Assembly (NCBI GenBank): GCA_005879205.1
Contig: VBLD01000208.1
Span: 975-6,024 of the forward strand
DNA from: Deltaproteobacteria bacterium
GTDB lineage: Bacteria > Desulfobacterota > Binatia > DP-6
Length of the DNA stretch: 5,050 nt
Direction: 5' to 3'
Shown: positions 1-5,050 of the stretch, in pieces
Numbering within the stretch: position 1 is the first letter of the stretch
Layout of the letters: every line of letters starts with the position of its first letter
Translations under genes and position numbers: made by a program
Notes under the pieces: model-generated
Database searches by the model: none
What the model saw: the letters and a program-made list of their open reading frames with translations, nothing else
What the model was told of the DNA's origin: nothing

Positions 1-1
1 G

Positions 2-817
2 TGGATCTGGCTCCAGCTCGAGATGCGCTTCCCGCTGTTTCGCGGTAGCCGGCTCATCGCCGCCATGGTCCGGCGCATGGCCGAGCGCAACCTGCGCGAG
101 CTGGTGGCCGACCCGCGCCTCCGTGATGTGCTCGTCCCGGACTACCCGGTCGGCGGCAAGCGCATCCTGATCTCCGACGACTACTACCAGGCGCTCGGCC
201 GGGAGAACGTCGACCTGGTGACGAGCGGCGTCGACCACGTGACCGAAGACGGCATCGTGACCCGCGACGGCGCCACCCATCCCGCGGACGTGCTCGTCTT
301 CGCGACCGGGTTCCAGACGACCGCGTTCCTCGCCCCGATGCGCCTCGAGGGACGCGACGGCCGCTCGCTCGAGTCGGAGTGGGCCGGCGGCGCGCGCGCG
401 TATCTCGGCATCACGGTCGCCGGCTTTCCGAACTTCTTCATGATGTATGGCCCGAACACGAACCTCGGTCACAACTCGATCATCTTCATGATCGAATGCC
501 AGACTCGCTACGTGATCGAGGCGGTCCAGACGTTGAGGAAGCGGCAGCTCGCGTCGCTGGAGCTCCGCCACGAGGTGATGGACGCCTACAACGCCCGCAT
601 CCAGCGCGAGCTCGCACGCACGGTGTGGGCGGCGACGGGGAAGAGCTGGTACAAGACCGAGGCCGGGCAGATCACCAACAACTGGTCGGGGAGCACGCTC
701 CGCTACTGGTGGATCACGCGCCGGTTCGACCGCGAGCACTATCGCGTGCAGCCCCGGCTGGCCGCTGCTGGCGATGCCGCCTCCGCGCGCGCGGGGGACG
801 CCGTCGCGGCCGCCTGA
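2..817 (+). CDS. Class B flavin-containing monooxygenase (Baeyer-Villiger/FMO-like), C-terminal part; 5' end outside window
   Basis: The reading frame is open from the first bases (WIWLQLEMRF...) and ends at TGA 815-817, giving 271 codons. The first ATG, at position 23, is internal, because the FAD-binding GxGxxG region and the BVMO fingerprint expected before this segment are missing and must lie upstream of the window. Visible family hallmarks are the P-x-Y-x-V-G-x-K-R-I segment (about 139-169), the LVFATGF motif (ATGF at 302-313) that closes the FAD/NADPH-binding core, and GFPNFFMMYGPNTNLGHNSI (about 422-481), which is typical of cyclohexanone- or hydroxyacetophenone-monooxygenase relatives. 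The family inserts one oxygen atom from O2 into ketones or heteroatoms using FAD and NADPH in the cytoplasm. The substrate cannot be told from this part. The last ~20 residues are Ala/Arg-rich and look like a non-conserved tail. The gene converges on the minus-strand genes that follow, so it is not in their operon. The family call is firm; the subfamily is uncertain. Confidence 0.93.
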   Translation, partial: WIWLQLEMRFPLFRGSRLIAAMVRRMAERNLRELVADPRLRDVLVPDYPVGGKRILISDDYYQALGRENVDLVTSGVDHVTEDGIVTRDGATHPADVLVFATGFQTTAFLAPMRLEGRDGRSLESEWAGGARAYLGITVAGFPNFFMMYGPNTNLGHNSIIFMIECQTRYVIEAVQTLRKRQLASLELRHEVMDAYNARIQRELARTVWAATGKSWYKTEAGQITNNWSGSTLRYWWITRRFDREHYRVQPRLAAAGDAASARAGDAVAAA

Positions 818-995
818 GCCAGAGACATCGCACCTCGCCCCGCTTCTCGAGCGGCCCGAGCTCCCCACGATCCGTGGTGACGAGGCGGCTTTGCCGCAGG
901 CGTGCGAGCGCCAGAGCGAAAGCGTCGGCGTAGGAGACCGGGTACAGGACTTTGAGCCGACCCGCTTCCCGCAGGAGATCGAGCGTAATCCGGTG
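816..995 (-). pseudogene. Remnant of a PIN-domain (VapC-type toxin-like) gene, C-terminal half only
   Basis: Read on the minus strand, 995 down to 816 translates to about 60 residues (HRITLDLLREAGRLKVLYPV, then SYADAFALALARL, then LVTTDRGEL, ending in LWL). This matches the usual C-terminal half of VapC-like PIN proteins: the helix before 'SYADAF' with its conserved Asp, the 'LVT-x-D' strand with the fourth acidic residue, and the closing hydrophobic 'WL'. The N-terminal half, with the first Asp and the conserved Glu of the nuclease site, is absent. The frame stays open upstream, but there it lies antisense to the GST gene (stop at 1054) and shows no PIN similarity. I see no start codon with a ribosome-binding site in the gap. 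No stop codon follows 'LWL': the frame runs on antisense into the monooxygenase gene. No antitoxin gene adjoins. Most likely this is a decayed relic of a toxin-antitoxin locus. The similarity is judged from memory of the family pattern, not from a search. Confidence 0.6.
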
Positions 996-1053
996 CTTTA
1001 TCGCGTCGGACGAACAACAGGCGACCGTTGCAGTTCCGGCGGGCGGGGAGGGC

Positions 1054-1653
1054 TCAGCCGAACTGGCGACGCGTGATCGCCACGTGCCCGGGCTCCGACG
1101 CGACGCGACCGAGCCAGGCGCGGACATTGGGATATGCGACGAGGTTGAAGCCCCCCTCGTGTGCGACGTGGGTGTACGCGTACAGCGCGACGTCGGCGAT
1201 CGTGTACCGCTCGCCGACGAAGAACTGCCGGACCCCGAGGTGCCGCTCCATCACGTCGAGCGCCTGATAGCCCCGTTCGGTCTTCTCGGCGTCCACCGCC
1301 TTGCCGAGATAGTGCGTCCAGAAACGCGCGACGGCGATGTACGGCTCGTGGCTGTACTGCTCGAAGAACATCCACTGCAGGACCTCTGCGCGGGCCAATC
1401 GCTCCTCCGGCAGGAAGCGTGTCCCTTCGGCGAGGTAGAAGAGGATCGCGTCGGACTCCGCGAGACGCCGGCCGTCCTCGAGCTCCAGCACCGGGATGCG
1501 ACCGTTTGGGTTGATGGCGAGGAAGTCGGGCGTCCGCGTCTCGCCCTTCATGATGTCCTTCTCGACCAGACGGAAGCGGACACCGAGCTGCGAGAGGAGC
1601 AGGCGGACCTTGTAGCCGTTGCCGGAGGGTAGATAGTCGTAGAGCGTCACCAT
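1054..1653 (-). CDS. Glutathione S-transferase, complete, 199 residues
   Basis: This is a cytosolic GST with the canonical two-domain order and normal length (about 200 residues). The N-terminal thioredoxin-like domain (residues 1-80) opens with MVTLYDYLPSGNGYKVRLLL, where Ser10 sits at the place of the catalytic Ser/Tyr that activates the glutathione thiol. NPNGRIPVLE (48-57) carries the cis-proline Pro54, and AESDAI (65-70) supplies the Glu-Ser pair that binds the gamma-glutamyl group. The all-helical C-terminal domain (about 86-199) contains the N-capping box T-I-A-D (151-154) within RYTIADVALYAYTH. The ATG at 1651-1653 is well supported: an in-frame TAG lies only 9 nt upstream and the protein begins exactly where the family does. 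No clear Shine-Dalgarno precedes it. It lies 61 nt downstream of the putA stop on the same strand, so co-transcription is possible. The family conjugates glutathione to electrophiles or acts as an isomerase or peroxidase; the substrate here is unknown. Confidence 0.95.
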   Translation of the reverse strand: MVTLYDYLPSGNGYKVRLLLSQLGVRFRLVEKDIMKGETRTPDFLAINPNGRIPVLELEDGRRLAESDAILFYLAEGTRFLPEERLARAEVLQWMFFEQYSHEPYIAVARFWTHYLGKAVDAEKTERGYQALDVMERHLGVRQFFVGERYTIADVALYAYTHVAHEGGFNLVAYPNVRAWLGRVASEPGHVAITRRQFG

Positions 1654-1714
1654 GCCGGACGTCTAGCACGATCCGTTGCGCGGTTCGGAACGCGTTCTCC
1701 CCTCGTGGAAAGGG

Positions 1715-4690
1715 TCACTGCTCTGGTTCATCCGGCGGCGCGAAGCCCTGCCGGATCGTGTTCTCGCTGATGACGCGCGGCTCGACGAGCTGCAGCAGGT
1801 AGTCGGGTCCGCCCGCCTTCGAGCCGGTGCCCGACAGACCGTAGCCGCCGAACGGCTGGCAGCCGACGAGCGCGCCGGTGATGGCGCGATTGACGTAGAG
1901 GTTCCCGGCGCGGAATTCCTCCGCGACGCGGCGGACGTGCGCCGGGGAGCGCGAGAAGAGCCCGCCGGTGAGCGCGTACTCGGTGTCGTCGGCGAGGATG
2001 AGCGCGTGGTCGAAGTCGTCCGCGCGCATGACCGTGAGCAACGGCCCGAAGATCTCCTCGGTGGCGATCCGGGCGCGCGGCCGGTCCGTCACCACCACGG
2101 TCGGGCCGACGTACCATCCGCCGGCGGGGACGTCGTCGCGCTGGAGCACGACCTCGCCCTCGGTCCGCGCGAGCGCCTGGTACTCGCGCACCCGGCGGTA
2201 CGCGTCGTCGTCGATCAGCGGTCCGACGGCGGTGCGAAGCTCTCGCGCGTGCCCTAGCGGGACGACCGCCGCCGCGCCCACCAGGCGCTTCACGAGCGAC
2301 TCGAAGACCGGCCCGACCCCGATCACGCGCGCGGCCGCCGAGCACTTCTGTCCGGCATACGCGAAGGCGCTGGCGACGATCGCCGGAATCGCCTGGTCGA
2401 GGTCCGCGTCGCTGTCGACCACGATCGCATTCTTGCCGCCCATCTCCGCGACGACGCGCTTCACGTGGCGCTGTCCTGGCCGGTGCACGGCCGCCTCCGC
2501 GACGATCGAGAGCCCGACCGCCTTCGAGCCCGTGAACACGACGAACGCGACGTCGGGATGGCGGACGAGGTGCGCGCCGACGTCGCCGAGCGCCGGGAGG
2601 AAGGCGAGCACGCCCGCGGGCACGCCGGCCTCGAGGAGAATCTCGACCAGCCGGAAGGCGATCCCGGGCGTCTGCTCGGCGGGTTTGAAGACGACGCAGT
2701 TCCCGGTGACGAGCGCCGCCGTCACCATGCCCGCCGGAATCGCGAGCGGAAAGTTCCAGGGCGCGATGACCGCGCCGACGCCGCGCGGCTGATAGCGATG
2801 GAGGTTGATCTCGCCCGGCCGCTGGCGGAGCGGAGCGCCCTCGCCGAGCCGCAGCGCGTGGCGCCCGTAGTACTCGCAGTAGTCGATCGCCTCGCACACG
2901 TCGGCGTCGGCCTCGGCGAGCGGCTTCCCCGCCTCGAAGACCTCGAGCGCGGCGAGCTCGGTGCGGCGGCGACGGAGGATCGCGGCGGCGCGGAAGAGCG
3001 TCGCGGCGCGCTGGCGCCACGGCGTCGCGCGCCAGCCGGGGAGGGCGCGGAGCGCGACGTCGACCGCCCGGTCGGCGTCGCCTGGCGCCGCGCGCCCGGC
3101 GCGGCAGACGACGGTGGCGAAGTGCCCGGGGTCCACCGAGACGAGGGCGTCGGTCGTCGGCACCGGCCGGCCGGCGATCAGCACGGGGGCGTCGAACGCC
3201 GGCGGCGTGTCGCGCACGGCGGCGACGAGTCGGGCGCGCGGTGCGGGACGGCGGAGCTCGGCGCGCGCCTCGTTCGTGAACGCGGCGGGCGCCGCCGCGT
3301 CGGTCGGCGGTGGCTCCGTGGCCTCCGGCTGCGGCTCGGCCAAGGCGTGGACCGCCGGGGGCGCGATCAACACGTCGAGCGCCTGGCCCTCGGCGAAGCG
3401 GTGGCGGATGAAGGACTCGTTCGAGGTGTTCTCGAGGAGCCGCCGCACGAGGTAGGCCATGCCCGCGATCAGGTCGCCGACCGGCGCGTAGGCGCGGACC
3501 CGGAGGCCGAGCCGGCGAACCGCGGCGTGGATCGGCTCGGCCATCCCGTAGAGGAGCTGGAGCTCGACGGCCGTCTCCGGCAACGCCCGGGCGCGGGTGT
3601 ATGCGACCGCGTAGGCGAGGCTCCGGACGTTGTGGCTGCCGAAGGCGGCCCGGACCTCACCCGCCCGGTCGACGAGGTAGCGCACGCAGCGCTCGTAGTT
3701 CGCGTCGGTCTCGGGCTTCGTCTCGAAGACGGGGACCGGCCATCCCTCCGCACGCGCGACGATGGTCTCGCTGTCCCAGTATGCGCCCTTGACGAGACGG
3801 ATCTGGAGCGGGAGGCGGAGCGTCTGGCGCGACCAGTCGACCAGCAGGCGGAGGTCGGCGTAGGCGTCCTTCCGGTAGGCCTGGACCACACAGCCGAGCT
3901 GCGGGCCGTCGGGAAACGCGGCGCCGAGCGCGCGCAGCAGCTCGAAGGTCAGGTCCTTCGCCTCGTCGTGCTCGGTGTCGAGGTGGATGGTGGCGCCGAC
4001 GGCGCGCGCGCGCTCGAGGACGGGATGAAGGCGGCGCTCCGCCTCTGCGAGCCCCTCGGCCGCGGTCGGCGGCGCGAAGAGCGGCGTCAGCGCCGTCGGC
4101 TTGACCGACACGTTGACGCGCGGCACGACGCCCCAGGGGTCGCGCTCGAGGAGCGGCGCGTCGGGCCAGCTCCGGGTTGCCGAGACCAGCGCCTCGAGCA
4201 TCGCGCTCACGCGCGACGCGTAGCGGTCCGCCTCGGCCTCGGTGACGATGTGCTCGCCGAGGAGGTCGACCGTCGACGCCTCGCCGGCGCGCCAGAGCCG
4301 CTCGAGCTGCGGGAGCGCGGTGTCCGGCGTGGCGCCGGCGATGAACTGCCGCGCCATGCGCCGCACGTTACGACGCGCCGTCGCGGCCGAGAGCTCGGCC
4401 CCGAACGGCAGATGCTCGGTGAGCCCGAGACCGAGGCGGAGGGCGCGCGGCATCTCGACCCCGTCGAAGTACTCGGCGAGGTGCCGCAGGACGTCCGCGT
4501 CGTCGTGACAGGCGGGAAAGACGTCGACGAAGCGGAAGAGCTGGGTCTTGAAGCGCGGATGCGCCATCGCCCACTCGAGGAGTCGCTCGCTCCACCAGCC
4601 GAGATGGTAGATGCGCGGCTGCTCGGAGCCGGCCGCCTCGGCGATCTGTCGCGCGAGCGCCTGGACGTCGCGCTCGAAGGGGTCGCGCAT
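1715..4690 (-). CDS. putA: Bifunctional proline dehydrogenase / L-glutamate gamma-semialdehyde dehydrogenase (short PutA), complete, 991 residues
   Basis: This enzyme oxidises proline to glutamate in two steps: FAD-dependent proline dehydrogenase passes electrons to the membrane quinone pool, then NAD-dependent P5C/glutamate-semialdehyde dehydrogenase follows, with the intermediate channelled between the sites. Residues 1-130 form a helical N-terminal domain. The PRODH barrel (about 130-440) shows SVKPTAL (Lys197), HLDTEHDEAK (Asp238), QAYRKDA (270-276), RLVKGAYWDSE (Arg298, Lys301), ELQLLYGM (376-383), YAPVG (Tyr401) and RRLLEN (Arg416, Arg417, Glu420). Their spacing agrees with the substrate and FAD residues of E. 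coli PutA as I remember them. A Pro/Ala-rich linker (about 441-500) leads to the ALDH domain: APWNFP (Asn646), FKPAEQTP (Lys669), FTGS (719-722), EMGGKN (Glu749), GQKCS (catalytic Cys783), EEIFGP (Glu879), PFGG (946-949) and GGPDYL (960-965). There is no ribbon-helix-helix DNA-binding domain, so it is the short, non-autoregulating type (about 1000 residues). The ATG at 4690 is the only plausible start; no clear Shine-Dalgarno is seen. Confidence 0.98.
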   Translation of the reverse strand: MRDPFERDVQALARQIAEAAGSEQPRIYHLGWWSERLLEWAMAHPRFKTQLFRFVDVFPACHDDADVLRHLAEYFDGVEMPRALRLGLGLTEHLPFGAELSAATARRNVRRMARQFIAGATPDTALPQLERLWRAGEASTVDLLGEHIVTEAEADRYASRVSAMLEALVSATRSWPDAPLLERDPWGVVPRVNVSVKPTALTPLFAPPTAAEGLAEAERRLHPVLERARAVGATIHLDTEHDEAKDLTFELLRALGAAFPDGPQLGCVVQAYRKDAYADLRLLVDWSRQTLRLPLQIRLVKGAYWDSETIVARAEGWPVPVFETKPETDANYERCVRYLVDRAGEVRAAFGSHNVRSLAYAVAYTRARALPETAVELQLLYGMAEPIHAAVRRLGLRVRAYAPVGDLIAGMAYLVRRLLENTSNESFIRHRFAEGQALDVLIAPPAVHALAEPQPEATEPPPTDAAAPAAFTNEARAELRRPAPRARLVAAVRDTPPAFDAPVLIAGRPVPTTDALVSVDPGHFATVVCRAGRAAPGDADRAVDVALRALPGWRATPWRQRAATLFRAAAILRRRRTELAALEVFEAGKPLAEADADVCEAIDYCEYYGRHALRLGEGAPLRQRPGEINLHRYQPRGVGAVIAPWNFPLAIPAGMVTAALVTGNCVVFKPAEQTPGIAFRLVEILLEAGVPAGVLAFLPALGDVGAHLVRHPDVAFVVFTGSKAVGLSIVAEAAVHRPGQRHVKRVVAEMGGKNAIVVDSDADLDQAIPAIVASAFAYAGQKCSAAARVIGVGPVFESLVKRLVGAAAVVPLGHARELRTAVGPLIDDDAYRRVREYQALARTEGEVVLQRDDVPAGGWYVGPTVVVTDRPRARIATEEIFGPLLTVMRADDFDHALILADDTEYALTGGLFSRSPAHVRRVAEEFRAGNLYVNRAITGALVGCQPFGGYGLSGTGSKAGGPDYLLQLVEPRVISENTIRQGFAPPDEPEQ

Positions 4691-4720
4691 CGGGCCAAGG
4701 GTAGCGGTCGCCGCGGATGC

Positions 4721-4759
4721 GAACGAGCCCCTGGCCGGGGAGAGGCCAGGGGCTCGTTC
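4721..4759 (-). terminator. Perfect 16-bp inverted repeat with 7-nt loop; likely transcription terminator hairpin without a U-tract
   Basis: GAACGAGCCCCTGGCC (4721-4736) is followed by the loop GGGGAGA (4737-4743) and then by its exact reverse complement GGCCAGGGGCTCGTTC (4744-4759). The stem is long, fully paired and GC-rich. It begins 18 nt beyond the TAG of the minus-strand ORF ending at 4778 and ends 30 nt before the putA start, which is where a terminator of the upstream gene would lie. Neither strand has a run of T after the stem (minus strand continues GCATCCGCGG), so it is not a classical intrinsic terminator. It could act with Rho, or stabilise a 3' end, or act as an operator or attenuator in the putA leader. 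The structure is certain; the function is inferred from position. Confidence 0.7.
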
Positions 4760-4777
4760 ACCAGGAGACGCTTCGCC

Positions 4778-4945
4778 CTATGGGTTGCCCATGCAGGCGG
4801 CGTCCGCGGTGAGGCTCAGCACGAGGGCACCGGTGGAGGTCTGGACGTCGATCTCGCCGGTCGGGTCGAAATCGAGGAGGAACTGTCCGAGCTGCGGTGT
4901 GGTGTCGAACTCGATCGCGCCGTGACCGAGAGCATCGGCCGTCAT
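4778..4945 (-). CDS. Short ORF of unknown function, 55 residues, possibly the 3' end of a broken longer gene
   Basis: The frame runs from ATG 4945-4943 to TAG 4780-4778. It translates as MTADALGHGAIEFDTTPQ, continues through FLLDFDPTGEIDVQTSTGAL, and ends in ADAACMGNP. It is acidic, with alternating hydrophobic/polar stretches that suggest beta strands, and has one Cys five residues from the end. I do not recognise the family. Evidence for coding is the strong G/C preference at third positions, the natural amino-acid mix (neither Arg- nor Pro-rich like the antisense shadow frames) and the hairpin 18 nt after its stop. The frame is open for eight more codons upstream, as far as a TAA at 4972-4970, without another start codon. 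The sequence at the start looks mid-domain, so this may be the tail of a larger secreted or beta-rich protein that lost its front. It lies 20 nt after the stop of the gene entering from the right edge. Confidence 0.5.
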   Translation of the reverse strand: MTADALGHGAIEFDTTPQLGQFLLDFDPTGEIDVQTSTGALVLSLTADAACMGNP

Positions 4946-4965
4946 CGTGCCCCGGAGCGTGTCCG

Positions 4966-5050
4966 TTAATTAGGGCGGCGCCCGATCACGTTCATCGCGA
5001 GCGCGATCATCGAGCCGACGTCGGCGACGCTCGCCGGCAGCACCATCGTG
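4966..5050 (-). CDS. C-terminal 27 codons of an unrecognised gene entering from the right edge
   Basis: On the minus strand the frame is open from the window edge to TAA 4968-4966. It translates as TMVLPASVADVGSM, then IALAMNVIGRRPN. The middle is a hydrophobic, helix-like stretch and the end is short and basic. Nearly all third positions are G or C, and it is collinear with the genes downstream, with 20 nt between its stop and the next ORF's ATG. The plus-strand frame opposite it is also open but has no start codon inside the window before the last bases, so the minus strand is preferred. An ATG at 5046-5044 could in principle begin a 26-residue peptide, but a gene continuing beyond the edge is more likely. 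Too little is visible to name a family. Confidence 0.45.
   Translation of the reverse strand, partial: TMVLPASVADVGSMIALAMNVIGRRPN

Noticed and set aside
885..897. Small GCGGC-TTT-GCCGC hairpin in the convergent gap as a bidirectional terminator
   Set aside because: The 5-bp stem has no T-run and lies inside the PIN remnant where the bases are explained as codons. It is too weak to call.
952..1632. 226-codon plus-strand frame opposite the GST gene
   Set aside because: It is antisense to a complete GST with conserved residues, and its acidic/basic low-complexity composition matches no known fold.
1678..1697. Imperfect CGCGGTTC-G-GAACGCG repeat between putA and the GST gene as an operator or terminator
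   Set aside because: The arms are short with a bulge and a 1-nt centre. Such short palindromes are expected by chance in GC-rich DNA.
1728..3020. 430-codon minus-strand frame overlapping the ALDH half of putA in another frame
   Set aside because: It is overwhelmingly Arg-rich and repetitive and overlaps conserved ALDH codons, so it is a GC-driven shadow frame.
4691..4720. Possible -35/-10 promoter for putA just inside the hairpin
   Set aside because: No pair of hexamers with acceptable spacing could be found on the minus strand. A promoter is expected near here but cannot be located from the sequence.
2465..4969. Very long (834-codon) plus-strand open frame opposite putA
   Set aside because: Its translation is Arg/Glu/Ala/Gly-rich with no family resemblance, and it is antisense to a gene whose motifs are all intact. 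Long antisense frames arise from near-total G/C at third positions, which removes stop codons on the other strand.
4970..5050. Plus-strand open frame at the right edge (translation RRPITFIASAIIEPTS...)
   Set aside because: It has no start codon after its upstream stop at 4967-4969 until the last bases of the window, and its apparent protein-like character mirrors the minus-strand frame that fits the local gene direction.

Overview
The window is ordinary, strongly GC-rich bacterial chromosome with third codon positions that are almost all G or C. The gene families present (class B flavin monooxygenase, a short bifunctional PutA, a glutathione transferase) suggest a Gram-negative, aerobic, soil- or water-type bacterium, probably an uncultured proteobacterial, Myxococcota/Desulfobacterota-like, Binatota or Rokubacteria-type lineage. 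That placement is inference from family flavour and base composition only. No phage, insertion sequence, CRISPR array, tRNA or rRNA was recognised.

Layout, left to right. Positions 2-817 (+) hold the C-terminal 271 codons of a class B flavin monooxygenase (Baeyer-Villiger/FMO-like) whose N-terminus lies outside the window. Positions 818-1053 form a convergent gap that holds a degraded-looking remnant: the C-terminal half of a PIN-domain (VapC-type) protein on the minus strand. Positions 1054-1653 (-) encode a complete glutathione S-transferase. Positions 1715-4690 (-) encode a complete 991-residue bifunctional proline dehydrogenase/glutamate-semialdehyde dehydrogenase (PutA). Upstream of putA, 4721-4759 is a perfect 16-bp inverted repeat with a 7-nt loop. 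It lies 18 nt past the stop of a short minus-strand ORF (4778-4945, 55 codons) of unknown function. The right edge (4966-5050, -) carries the last 27 codons of another unrecognised minus-strand gene.

How the parts work together. putA and the GST gene are collinear with a 61-nt gap and could be one transcript, with PutA oxidising proline to glutamate and the GST acting on an unknown electrophile. The hairpin separates putA from the upstream short ORF(s), so putA probably starts its own transcription near 4690-4720. The monooxygenase converges on the GST and appears unrelated to the proline genes. The points most worth a second look are the PIN-domain remnant, the short ORF with its hairpin, and the frame relation of the two short minus-strand reading frames at the right edge. 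None amounts to a demonstrable new system.
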